The notes beneath the pieces were generated by a model, which worked only from the letters and a program-made list of their open reading frames with translations, had not been told where the DNA came from and did no database searches. Below are positions 56,563 to 62,494 of a DNA stretch of 64,000 nucleotides, piece by piece. Position 1 is the first letter of the stretch, and every line of letters begins with the position of its first letter. The position numbers were made by a program, and so were the translations under genes. The stretch lies in the NCBI GenBank assembly GCA_900548675.1, contig URLJ01000001.1, forward strand, positions 62,001 through 126,000, in the 5' to 3' direction. The stretch is from an uncultured Mollicutes bacterium (GTDB lineage Bacteria; Bacillota_I; Bacilli_A; ML615J-28; CAG-313).

Positions 56563-56616
56563 TAGACAAGTAATTGTCTATAATTAAAGTATAAGGGAAA
56601 GTTGACGAAAAGTCAA
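56563..56616 (-). promoter_or_regulatory. late promoter with palindrome at the start site
   Basis: - strand TTGACT (56616-56611), 17-bp spacer, TATACT (56593-56588). Transcription should start near 56581, exactly at a perfect palindrome TAGACAA-TTAC-TTGTCTA (56580-56563), which would be an operator or the first hairpin of the transcript. This is the only strong promoter seen for the 42-kb late block. Confidence 0.75.
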
Positions 56617-56635
56617 GTAGGGGAGTTAGTATTAA

Positions 56636-56713
56636 AATAAGTGTAATTTCTGAAAAAAATTTTGGTCGGTAGGTGTAATTTTTAAAATAAAAATTAGTCA
56701 GTAGGTGTAATTT
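56636..56713. repeat. 32-bp tandem repeats in the control region
   Basis: GTGTAATTT recurs at 56641, 56673 and 56705, exactly 32 bp apart (about three helical turns). Between copies there are A/T tracts and GTCGGTAG or GTCAGTAG. This phasing is typical of protein-binding arrays on bent DNA, such as replication-origin iterons. Confidence 0.55.
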
Positions 56714-56898
56714 CCAGGTGACCCCGATACAATTTTGTCAAAAAGTAAAAGTCCCAAAACCCTTCCCCCAGTAGGATTTGCGGGCTCGCCTTTGCACCCC
56801 TTGTCAGAAAGACAACCGTTTGTCTGAGGTATAGCGTTTGTCAGAAAGTCAAAAAAAAGTTTGTCAAAAAAACAACTTTGTAATAATTTTGTAATATT

Positions 56899-56931
56899 GT
56901 AATATAAATGTAATGTAAATGTAATGTAAAT
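56899..56931 (+). repeat. three 11-bp iterons upstream of the early promoter
   Basis: GTAATATAAAT, GTAATGTAAAT and GTAATGTAAAT in head-to-tail order (56899-56931), ending 4 bp before the -35 box at 56936. Their 11-bp period would put one protein face per helical turn, so an activator array or origin iterons are likely. Confidence 0.6.
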
Positions 56932-56935
56932 GTTC

Positions 56936-56964
56936 TTGTATTTTCGACAGTTTTCGCATATAAT
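56936..56964 (+). promoter_or_regulatory. early promoter reading right
   Basis: TTGTAT (56936-56941), 17-bp spacer, TATAAT (56959-56964), directly after the 11-bp iterons. The transcript would have a long leader (about 230 nt) carrying two TTATGTAAAC sites (57018 and 57038, 20 bp apart) before the first gene. Confidence 0.6.
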
Positions 56965-57219
56965 AACATCATCAGGAGAAGGAAGGCGAAGGACTGAACC
57001 AAAAAGACAAAATATAATTATGTAAACCGTTCAGGTATTATGTAAACTATAAATAAAATATGGCGTTTTGTCAAAAGGTCAAAAGGAGCTGGGTTTTGGT
57101 CGAAAAAGCTGGACTTCACCAGATGCAAAAAATTTAAAATTTTTTTCAAAAAAAAGCAGGAATTTTAAATTTTTTATAGAATATTATAATATAAAGATAT
57201 GAAAGGAAGGAAGAAAAAA

Positions 57220-57714
57220 ATGGACGAAAAACAACTTTTTTTAGGAATAAGTAAAGAAAAATGGCTTGAATTATTCGAAGGGCTAGGAGGTTGCAACTGC
57301 TACGAGTTGTACTTTATATTTAAACATAATCTATATAAAATCGAATTGAAAGAACTAGAGAACGATATAGTAAAAGTAGGAAGAGAAAGCAGTTCAAAAG
57401 GAGGACACTTAAAACTTAGACTTTATGTAAACAGTGCAAAGAAGCAACAATGGATAATCAGCAACAAAGCAAAAAAAATTATGTCAGAAGAGAAAATGAT
57501 AACATCAGCTAAAGAATTAAATTTAAACAAAGGGCAATTTTGTGAATACCTTTCAGCCAAAGCTAGAAAACAAGAATACACCCTAGATAATGTAAGATTT
57601 GACAAAGCTGGAGACGTAAACTTAAAAAGAAAAAAGATACAAGTAAAATTCGAGAACGCAAGTCTAACACAATTAAGAACAATAGCAAAGGTTGCTAAGC
57701 TAAACTTAGCTTAG
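57220..57714 (+). CDS. unknown early protein, 164 aa
   Basis: I start it at ATG 57220 because GGAAGGAAG lies just upstream; an in-frame ATG at 57199 has no ribosome site. It has an N-terminal segment with GGCNCYELYFIFKHNLYKI, then a basic helical part (SEEKMITSAKELNLNKGQFCEYLSAKA) and a basic C-terminus. It is not recognised. The stop codon lies in a 9-bp palindrome, CTAAGCTAA-AC-TTAGCTTAG. A TATAAT at 57185 could be an additional weak promoter. Confidence 0.6.
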   Translation: MDEKQLFLGISKEKWLELFEGLGGCNCYELYFIFKHNLYKIELKELENDIVKVGRESSSKGGHLKLRLYVNSAKKQQWIISNKAKKIMSEEKMITSAKELNLNKGQFCEYLSAKARKQEYTLDNVRFDKAGDVNLKRKKIQVKFENASLTQLRTIAKVAKLNLA

Positions 57715-57765
57715 TACCTTGCAAATATGATATAAAATAAATAAATAAAAAGGAGCTGTATTATT

Positions 57766-57948
57766 ATGAAAAAATTATTAGGTATGTTATTAGGAAGTAT
57801 ATTATTAGGAAGTGTTTTAATGTTAATATTAGGAGCTATAAACTGGTTCATTGACTGGGCTACTATGGACGAAGGAAGGTTTATCCTATCAATGATAATC
57901 ATAGGATATGTAGTTGTTAAAATGATAAAAAGAGAGCTAGAACTATAA
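57766..57948 (+). CDS. small membrane protein, 60 aa
   Basis: A 60-aa protein made of two transmembrane helices (about 4-30 and 39-54) with a short basic end (KMIKRELEL). It has AAGGAG 10 nt before the ATG and no strong promoter of its own, so it likely shares the transcript of the preceding gene. It could be an early membrane-acting protein, for example for superinfection exclusion, but the sequence does not show this. A hairpin AGAGCTAG / CTAGCTCT (57933-57956) covers its stop and may be a weak terminator. Confidence 0.6.
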   Translation: MKKLLGMLLGSILLGSVLMLILGAINWFIDWATMDEGRFILSMIIIGYVVVKMIKRELEL

Positions 57949-57956
57949 CTAGCTCT

Positions 57957-57991
57957 TTATGTAAACCGCTTCTCGCGGCAAGTTTACATAA
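57957..57991. repeat. TTATGTWAAC inverted-repeat element 1
   Basis: TTATGTAAAC (57957-57966), core with CCGC-TTCTC-GCGG, GTTTACATAA (57982-57991). A further GTTTACATAA follows at 58032 and then the ACTTTACAAATAAATAAATT box before the promoter at 58080. Confidence 0.75.
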
Positions 57992-58079
57992 ATACTTTAC
58001 TAAATTAATGAATTAATTAGTAGACTTATAAGTTTACATAATAACTTTACAAATAAATAAATTATTTTTGTATAAACTA

Positions 58080-58108
58080 TTGACTTCTGGATAAAATAAT
58101 GATATAAT
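58080..58108 (+). promoter_or_regulatory. early promoter
   Basis: TTGACT, 17-bp spacer, TATAAT (58103-58108). Same style as the other early promoters, with GTATAAACTA just before the -35. Confidence 0.8.
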
Positions 58109-58135
58109 ATAAGAGTAGAAAGGAAAGGGATAAAT

Positions 58136-58327
58136 ATGGCAAATAAATTTATTAATCATTTTACAGTTGCAGAATTGGAAATAATAAATTGGTACTTAAA
58201 ACAAGCCCAAGAACAAGAAAGTAAAAGACTAAATGAAATGGGAGAAATAGCAAAAAAGAGATATATTGACTTAAGGTTTATAATTGTTAAAAACAAAAAC
58301 TTAATTAAAAAATACAAAAAAGTTTAG
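58136..58327 (+). CDS. hypothetical small protein, 63 aa
   Basis: A 63-aa basic helical protein (ELEIINWYLKQAQEQESKRLNEM) with its own consensus promoter and a GGAAAGGG site. Function unknown. A hairpin AGTTTAGCA-AAA-TGCTAAACT (58321-58341) overlaps its stop codon but lacks a good U-tract. Confidence 0.6.
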   Translation: MANKFINHFTVAELEIINWYLKQAQEQESKRLNEMGEIAKKRYIDLRFIIVKNKNLIKKYKKV

Positions 58328-58341
58328 CAAAATGCTAAACT

Positions 58342-58602
58342 TAATATAAAACAATTATAATGGCATTTATTTACAAAGTAATTTTATTTTTCAATTTTAT
58401 TTTAATTTTAATTTTGATTTTGATTTTATTTTGATTAACCCCAGCCCCTAAAATAGAATTGCTTTAACCCCTATTTTGATTATAACCCCAAAATAATTTT
58501 AAAAAAATGTATAAAAACACTTGACAAAGGTTATAATATATAGTATAATATATATATAATAAATAAGACAGATGATAAAGTCTTTAAAACATAGAAGGAG
58601 AG
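58342..58602. other. non-coding AT-rich gap with CCCC repeats and promoter
   Basis: About 260 nt without a gene. It holds T-rich direct repeats (TTTTGATTTTGATTTTATTTT), two copies of ATTTTGATTAWAACCCC-like sequence near 58425 and 58473, and the promoter at 58521. The TTATGTWAAC element of other early gaps is missing here. Confidence 0.5.
58521..58549 (+). promoter_or_regulatory. early promoter
   Basis: TTGACA (58521-58526), 17-bp spacer, TATAAT (58544-58549). A perfect consensus in both boxes. Confidence 0.85.
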
Positions 58603-58608
58603 ATGTTT

Positions 58609-58962
58609 ATGGAAAAATTAACAATTGCAAAGAAAAATGAAATTTTAAGAGAAAGAGCATTTGATATGCTAATTAAGGAAGGTTTACTAAATGACAAACT
58701 ATTTAAGGTTGCAGGTTCAAAATTTATGGTAAATGTTGAATTTGAAGGAGAACAAGTTCCAGTAAGAATTGATTTTGTAGTTCCAAAAATTGACCCAGAA
58801 GATACTTGTCAATTTGCAGAAGATTTTGCAGAACTTTATGAACAAGAACAAGAAGGAAAAAGAATTGCAAAAGAAGAAAAACAAAAAGCAAAAGAAAAGA
58901 AAATTGCAAGAGATAAAGCATTAAGAGAGAAAAAGAAAAAAGAAAAAGAAGAAGGACAATAG
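58609..58962 (+). CDS. basic-tailed early protein, paralogue 1
   Basis: A 117-aa protein. I start it at ATG 58609 (AAGGAG 8 nt upstream; homology to the paralogue at 61429 begins here), not at the in-frame ATG two codons earlier. An N-terminal helix (KLTIAKKNEILRERAFDML) and a beta segment (VEFEGEQVPVRIDFVVPKI) are followed by a long Lys/Glu/Ala-rich basic helix that could bind nucleic acid. Function unknown. A strong terminator overlaps its stop. Confidence 0.65.
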   Translation: MEKLTIAKKNEILRERAFDMLIKEGLLNDKLFKVAGSKFMVNVEFEGEQVPVRIDFVVPKIDPEDTCQFAEDFAELYEQEQEGKRIAKEEKQKAKEKKIARDKALREKKKKEKEEGQ

Positions 58963-58978
58963 TCCTTCTTTTTTTATT
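58949..58978 (+). terminator. terminator overlapping the stop codon
   Basis: AAGAAGGAC-AATA-GTCCTTCTT (58949-58970) followed by a T-rich tract. The TAG stop lies at the loop and 3' stem. Confidence 0.85.
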
Positions 58979-58992
58979 TTATTGTAAAGATA

Positions 58993-59054
58993 TTATGTAA
59001 ACCTTTATGTAAAGGTATTATGTTAACCGCTTCCGGCGCCCGAAGTTTACATAA
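58993..59054. repeat. TTATGTWAAC inverted-repeat element 2
   Basis: TTATGTAAAC (58993), a small hairpin ACCTTT-ATGT-AAAGGT, then TTATGTTAAC (59018-59027), GC core with CCGGCGCCCG, and GTTTACATAA (59045-59054) followed by CAACTTACAAATAATTT. The TAAAGATATTATGTAAACC start is shared with element 5. Confidence 0.75.
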
Positions 59055-59103
59055 CAACTTACAAATAATTTAAAAATATTTTAATTTTTTTTGCATATTT
59101 TAC

Positions 59104-59132
59104 TTGACATTTGGAAATAATTATAGTATAAT
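59104..59132 (+). promoter_or_regulatory. early promoter
   Basis: TTGACA (59104-59109), 17-bp spacer, TATAAT (59127-59132). Confidence 0.85.
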
Positions 59133-59167
59133 ATAATTACAAAAGGGAAAGGTAAAAGGTGGTTAAT

Positions 59168-59644
59168 ATGAAAAAAATATTTTTAGATTTAGATGGAACA
59201 TTAGCAAAATTTAATGTAAGAAATGCTTTACAAAGATTTGATAAAGAAATTGGCTTTTTTGCAAAACTTGGAGCATATAAAGGAATTGAAACAATAAACG
59301 AATTAGCAAAAAATGGAAATGTATATATAATTTCAGCAAGTCCAAACACACAAGCAGATTTTGACAAAATAGTTTGGATAGAAAAATATTTAAACAATAT
59401 ACCAAAAGCAAATAGGCTAATTTGTAGAGTTGGAGAAAACAAAGCAGAATATTTAAAAACAAAAGGAATACAAATTGACAAAAATTGTTATTTGTTAGAT
59501 GATTACACAAAAAACTTAACAGAATGGGAAACAGTTGGAGGAGTAGGCATTAAAAGAATTACAAAATGTGCTGATAATTCAACAAAAAAATGGTTAGGTT
59601 TAGAATTAAAAGATTTATGTAAACTAAGCGAAGTTTTGGCTTAG
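59168..59644 (+). CDS. HAD-family 5'(3')-deoxyribonucleotidase
   Basis: A 158-aa protein that should remove phosphate from nucleoside monophosphates. HAD motif I is FLDLDGTLAKF (D7 nucleophile, D9), motif II is IISASP, and motif IV is LLDDYTKNL. The size and DDYTKN ending match the small nucleotidases common in phages. I start at ATG 59168, with AGGTGG 5 nt upstream; a GTG three codons earlier is less likely. It could adjust dNTP pools or destroy modified nucleotides. It has its own promoter and terminator. Confidence 0.82.
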   Translation: MKKIFLDLDGTLAKFNVRNALQRFDKEIGFFAKLGAYKGIETINELAKNGNVYIISASPNTQADFDKIVWIEKYLNNIPKANRLICRVGENKAEYLKTKGIQIDKNCYLLDDYTKNLTEWETVGGVGIKRITKCADNSTKKWLGLELKDLCKLSEVLA

Positions 59645-59655
59645 TTTTTCTTTTT
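59623..59655 (+). terminator. terminator overlapping the nucleotidase stop
   Basis: ACTAAGC / GCTTAGT stem (59623-59645, 9-nt loop) and TTTTCTTTTT. The TAG stop is within the 3' arm. Confidence 0.75.
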
Positions 59656-59679
59656 GACAACCCGCTTCTGGTAAAGTTA

Positions 59680-59719
59680 TTATGTTAACTTGGCGCGCCG
59701 TCCAAAAAGGTTTACATAA
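59680..59719. repeat. TTATGTWAAC inverted-repeat element 3
   Basis: TTATGTTAAC (59680-59689), core with the 8-bp palindrome GGCGCGCC (59692-59699), GTTTACATAA (59710-59719), then GCAAATAAATTAA before the promoter at 59758. Confidence 0.75.
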
Positions 59720-59757
59720 TATGTTGCAAATAAATTAAAAAATTTTTGCATAAACTA

Positions 59758-59786
59758 TTGACAAAAGGGAATAATAGTAGTATAAT
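59758..59786 (+). promoter_or_regulatory. early promoter
   Basis: TTGACA (59758-59763), 17-bp spacer, TATAAT (59781-59786), preceded by TTGCATAAACTA. Confidence 0.85.
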
Positions 59787-59812
59787 TAATACAACAAAGG
59801 GGGAATATAAAA

Positions 59813-60127
59813 ATGAAATTTATAAATATGATAAGAGAAATTATGCAAATGGATATTGAAAAAGGATTTAAAAGAAAAATGTTATTTTTGGGTTGTTTAG
59901 AGGCAATTTTAGGAGCTTATAAACTATTAATAAAATTACCAGTATATTTTTTTGGTTTACCTTTTAATATTTTACACAAAATTGGTGAATTTGTTGCTGA
60001 TGGTTGTATGAATATAATGTGGGCTATTGATGAGTTACCAGATGTCAAATTGGCTAAAAAAGAAGACAAAGATATATTAGTTCAAAAATTAAAAGAAAAA
60101 TATAATAGAAAAGTATTGACAAAATAA
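59813..60127 (+). CDS. hypothetical early protein with hydrophobic centre, 104 aa
   Basis: A 104-aa protein with AAAGGGGGA before the ATG. A basic amphipathic N-terminus is followed by a hydrophobic centre (about 24-50: LFLGCLEAILGAYKLLIKLPVYFFGLPF) that may dip into the membrane, then a charged end (LKEKYNRKVLTK). Function unknown. The promoter of the next gene overlaps its stop codon. Confidence 0.55.
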   Translation: MKFINMIREIMQMDIEKGFKRKMLFLGCLEAILGAYKLLIKLPVYFFGLPFNILHKIGEFVADGCMNIMWAIDELPDVKLAKKEDKDILVQKLKEKYNRKVLTK

Positions 60128-60144
60128 AATGTATATGTTATAAT
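60116..60144 (+). promoter_or_regulatory. early promoter overlapping a coding end
   Basis: TTGACA (60116-60121), 17-bp spacer, TATAAT (60139-60144). The -35 lies inside the preceding gene. There is no terminator or inverted-repeat element in this gap. Confidence 0.8.
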
Positions 60145-60176
60145 ATAATTAAGTTAAGAGAAGGGAAGAGATTAAA

Positions 60177-60875
60177 ATGAAAATTGATAAAAGAAAAAAA
60201 TATTTAATGGTGTTAGATGTTGAAACTGCAAACTCAAATGTAGAAAAAGGTGCAAAAAACGATGGTTTAGTTTATGATTTAGGACTAACAGTAATTGATA
60301 AAAAAGGACAAATTTACGAAAAGAAAAGTTTTGCAATAAAAGAAATTTTTGACTGGTCTGAGCTTATGTCAACTGCTTATTATAAAAATAAATTACCAAA
60401 ATATTATGAGAAATTAAAAAACAAAACAATGGAAAAAGTAAGTATTTGGACTGCACGAAAAATAGTTAAAAATTTAATAGAAAAATATAATATAACAGAA
60501 GTTTATGCTTTTAATGCTTTATTTGATTATACAACATTAAATAACACAGTTAGATATTTAAGTGGTTCAGGTTGTAGATGGTTTTTCCCTTATGGTACAA
60601 AAATATGTGATATTTGGCACATTGCTTGTCAAGTGTTAGGAACACAAAAAACTTTCCAATGGGAAAATGTTAGAAATGCAAAAGGAAATCTAATAACAAA
60701 CGCAGAACGAATGTTTGGTTATATAGACCAAAATGAAGATTTTGAAGAAGAACACACAGGACTTGCAGATACACTAATTGAGGGGCAAATACTTGTTCGT
60801 TGTTTTAATAATCATAAATCAATTGATAAAAAAATCAATAGAAGTTGTTGGAGAATACCACAAAAAGTTGCTTAG
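60177..60875 (+). CDS. DEDDh 3'-5' exonuclease (DnaQ-like)
   Basis: A 232-aa exonuclease. ExoI has D14 and E16 (VLDVETAN), ExoII is YAFNALFDYTTLN (Asp about 118), and ExoIII is EEHTGLADTLIEG (His about 195 and Asp about 200), giving the DEDDh set. It may proofread for the DnaE polymerase, which lacks its own exonuclease domain, or degrade nucleic acids. It has its own promoter. Some phage DnaQ-like proteins also act as anti-defence ribonucleases, so alternatives are open. Confidence 0.82.
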   Translation: MKIDKRKKYLMVLDVETANSNVEKGAKNDGLVYDLGLTVIDKKGQIYEKKSFAIKEIFDWSELMSTAYYKNKLPKYYEKLKNKTMEKVSIWTARKIVKNLIEKYNITEVYAFNALFDYTTLNNTVRYLSGSGCRWFFPYGTKICDIWHIACQVLGTQKTFQWENVRNAKGNLITNAERMFGYIDQNEDFEEEHTGLADTLIEGQILVRCFNNHKSIDKKINRSCWRIPQKVA

Positions 60876-60892
60876 GCAACTTTTTCTTTTTG
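60862..60892 (+). terminator. terminator overlapping the exonuclease stop
   Basis: AAAAAGTTGC-TTAG-GCAACTTTTT (60862-60885) continuing into T-rich sequence. The TAG stop is in the loop. Confidence 0.85.
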
Positions 60893-60903
60893 ACAAAATA
60901 ATA

Positions 60904-60970
60904 TTATGTTAACTTATCCCGCCGGCGCGAAAACGAACAAATGTTTGGTGTAACCTTCAGGTTTACATAA
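60904..60970. repeat. TTATGTWAAC inverted-repeat element 4
   Basis: TTATGTTAAC (60904-60913), a 47-nt core with GCCGGCGCG and ACAAATGTTTGG, GTTTACATAA (60961-60970), then TAACTTACAAATAATTG. The inner ACAAATGTTTGG appears in the opposite orientation in elements 5 and 6. Confidence 0.75.
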
Positions 60971-61021
60971 TAACTTACAAATAATTGTCAAAAAGAATTT
61001 TAAAAAATTTTGTATATTCTC

Positions 61022-61050
61022 TTGACTTTTGCATATAATAGTAGTATAAT
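61022..61050 (+). promoter_or_regulatory. early promoter
   Basis: TTGACT (61022-61027), 17-bp spacer, TATAAT (61045-61050). The spacer end AATAGTAG is shared with the promoters at 59758 and 61927. Confidence 0.8.
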
Positions 61051-61078
61051 AAATATATAAAGAAAAGGGGATGATAAT

Positions 61079-61216
61079 ATGAATGAAATAATTAATAGGT
61101 TAGTTGAAAATGCAATACAAAAATATGGATTTGAACACAAAAAGACAATAGCAATTGTAAAAAATGCTGAAAACTTAAAAGAAAAATATGAGTTAGGAAT
61201 TTTAAAAATTTGTTAA
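61079..61216 (+). CDS. hypothetical small protein, 45 aa
   Basis: ATG at 61079 with AAAAGGGG 8 nt upstream and a consensus promoter just before; TAA at 61214-61216. The peptide is amphipathic and charged (MNEIINRLVENAIQKYGF...). Promoter, ribosome site and position in a one-gene cassette support a real gene. No terminator follows; instead two tandem promoters for the next gene begin at 61224. Confidence 0.6.
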   Translation: MNEIINRLVENAIQKYGFEHKKTIAIVKNAENLKEKYELGILKIC

Positions 61217-61223
61217 AAAACTA

Positions 61224-61252
61224 TTGACAAGATAAACAAAGTATGTTATAAT
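61224..61252 (+). promoter_or_regulatory. first of two tandem promoters
   Basis: TTGACA (61224-61229), 17-bp spacer ending AAAGTATGT, TATAAT (61247-61252). Confidence 0.8.
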
Positions 61253-61273
61253 ATAAGTACAGTAAGAAAAGAA

Positions 61274-61340
61274 GTCAAGACAAAATAAAAATAAAAAGTT
61301 TTAAAAAAGTCTTGACAAACACAATAAAGTATGTTATAAT
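61274..61340 (+). promoter_or_regulatory. second tandem promoter with an inverted repeat over its -35
   Basis: TTGACA (61312-61317), 17-bp spacer also ending AAAGTATGT, TATAAT (61335-61340). GTCAAGAC (61274-61281) and GTCTTGAC (61309-61316) form an inverted repeat that includes the -35 box. It could be an operator, or a hairpin in RNA from the first promoter. Confidence 0.7.
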
Positions 61341-61428
61341 AAATACATAAAGAGAAGTAAAAAATCTTGAAAATTCTCTGAAAAGATTTATAAAAAAATT
61401 AAAATTTGAAAGGATTAGGTGATGTTTT

Positions 61429-61800
61429 ATGGCAAAATTAACAGTAGCAAAAATCAATGAAATGGCAAGAGGAGTTGCAATGGAGGAAATAGCAAAAAAT
61501 GGCTTAGTAAACTTCCTACAAATAGAAGGAACTAAATTTGCAAAAGATTTTGAATTTGAAACAGAAGAAGGCAAAATGACAAAAACTGTAAGAATTGATG
61601 TAGTTGTTCCAAAATTAGAAGAAGGGGAAAATGCTGAATTTCTAGCAGAAGATTACCAATTAAGACTAAAAGAAAAAAAAGAAAATGCTAAAGCAAAAGC
61701 AGAAGCAAAGGCTAAAAAAATTGCAAGAGATGAAAAAAGAAGAGCAGAAAAAAAGGCAAATGAAACAAACCCAGTAATTAAGAGAACTATAAAAGAATAG
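61429..61800 (+). CDS. basic-tailed early protein, paralogue 2
   Basis: A 123-aa paralogue of the protein at 58609: KLTVAKINEMARG against KLTIAKKNEILRER, MTKTVRIDVVVPKLE against VPVRIDFVVPKID, and both end in a long Ala/Lys/Glu/Arg basic helix (AKAKAEAKAKKIARDEKRRAEKK). It probably binds nucleic acid or a host protein; function unknown. Expression uses two tandem promoters and an about 85-nt leader that could fold. Confidence 0.65.
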   Translation: MAKLTVAKINEMARGVAMEEIAKNGLVNFLQIEGTKFAKDFEFETEEGKMTKTVRIDVVVPKLEEGENAEFLAEDYQLRLKEKKENAKAKAEAKAKKIARDEKRRAEKKANETNPVIKRTIKE

Positions 61801-61801
61801 T

Positions 61802-61832
61802 CAAAAGGGCAAAATGCCCTTTTGTTTTTTGT
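61802..61832 (+). terminator. intrinsic terminator
   Basis: CAAAAGGGC-AAAAT-GCCCTTTTG (61802-61824) followed by TTTTTTG. Confidence 0.85.
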
Positions 61833-61844
61833 TTGGTAAAGATA

Positions 61845-61889
61845 TTATGTAAACCAAACATTTGTTCAGGCCGGCACAAGTTTACATAA
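61845..61889. repeat. TTATGTWAAC inverted-repeat element 5
   Basis: TTATGTAAAC (61845-61854), a core with CAAACATTTGTTCAGGCCGGC, GTTTACATAA (61880-61889). Confidence 0.75.
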
Positions 61890-61926
61890 AATTCCAAAAA
61901 TTTTTTAATAAAATTAGTATAAACTA

Positions 61927-61955
61927 TTGACATTTGCACATAATAGTAGTATAAT
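61927..61955 (+). promoter_or_regulatory. early promoter
   Basis: TTGACA (61927-61932), 17-bp spacer, TATAAT (61950-61955), preceded by AGTATAAACTA. Confidence 0.85.
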
Positions 61956-61981
61956 ATAAATATAGAAGGGGAGTTGATAAT

Positions 61982-62416
61982 ATGAAAAATAAAAAACTTA
62001 TGGAGGCTAAAAAGTTAATTAAATCAATAGATAATGATATTCAAATCATTGTAGAAAGACACAAATATACAAGAGGGTTAACCTGTGAACCAACAGAAAA
62101 AAGAATTTATTTAGGTTTTAGGGCTACAAAAATTGAAAACCAAACATTCATAGATTTAGTTAATGAATTAGAACCTAATTTCTTCCAGAAGTACAAAGTT
62201 AGTTTATGGCTATTAAGTGTATTACACGAAATAGGACACATTCAAACCCACGATGAAGAACTTGAAGACGATTACAATTTTTGTGTTGATTTTCTTAATG
62301 AGTTGAAATTAAACAATGAAATTACAGAAAAAGAACAAAACGAATATTATGTAAGGTTAGACTTAGAACAAATGGCAACACAATGGGCAATAGATTATGT
62401 AAAGAAGGCATTTTAG
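61982..62416 (+). CDS. HEIGH zinc metallopeptidase (ImmA/IrrE-like)
   Basis: A 144-aa protein with the zinc motif LHEIGHIQTHD (H82, E83, H86) and a downstream LEQMATQWAIDYV helix giving the likely third ligand E129, the pattern of small M78/ImmA-type peptidases. The size is usual for the catalytic domain alone; there is no helix-turn-helix. ImmA-like enzymes cleave repressors, so this early protein could inactivate a prophage or host repressor. It has its own promoter (61927) and terminator (62401). Fold likely, target unknown. Confidence 0.72.
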   Translation: MKNKKLMEAKKLIKSIDNDIQIIVERHKYTRGLTCEPTEKRIYLGFRATKIENQTFIDLVNELEPNFFQKYKVSLWLLSVLHEIGHIQTHDEELEDDYNFCVDFLNELKLNNEITEKEQNEYYVRLDLEQMATQWAIDYVKKAF

Positions 62417-62429
62417 CCTTCTTTTTTTA
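62401..62429 (+). terminator. terminator overlapping the peptidase stop
   Basis: AAAGAAGGC / GCCTTCTTT (62401-62424, 6-nt loop) with a run of T. The TAG stop is at the loop and 3' arm. Confidence 0.85.
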
Positions 62430-62445
62430 TACCATAATTACCATT

Positions 62446-62494
62446 TTATGTAAACTTGGCTTGCCGGCGCGGTTTACATAACAACTTTACATAA
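62446..62494. repeat. TTATGTWAAC inverted-repeat element 6
   Basis: TTATGTAAAC (62446-62455), core TTGGCTTGCCGGCGCG, GTTTACATAA (62472-62481), then CAACTTTACATAA. Confidence 0.75.

Larger units (their letters stand above)
56735..57078 (+). repeat. TTGTCARAAAG repeats in the control region
   Basis: Copies at 56735 (TTGTCAAAAAG), 56801 (TTGTCAGAAAG), 56820 (TTGTCTGAGG, degenerate), 56838 (TTGTCAGAAAG), 56861 (TTGTCAAAAAA) and 57068 (TTGTCAAAAGG), all in the same direction. They look like binding sites for one protein. No gene is present in 56580-57198. Confidence 0.5.

Noticed and set aside
57060..57137. 25-codon ORF starting ATGGCGTTTTG in the control region
   Set aside because: No ribosome site upstream, and it overlaps repeat sequences.
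58321..58341. Terminator after the 63-aa gene
   Set aside because: The hairpin AGTTTAGCA / TGCTAAACT is clear but has only two T after it, so I list it only as a hairpin.
57957..62494. CRISPR array made of the repeated early elements
   Set aside because: Repeats are about 1 kb apart with genes between them, and the arms are inverted, unlike direct repeats with short spacers.
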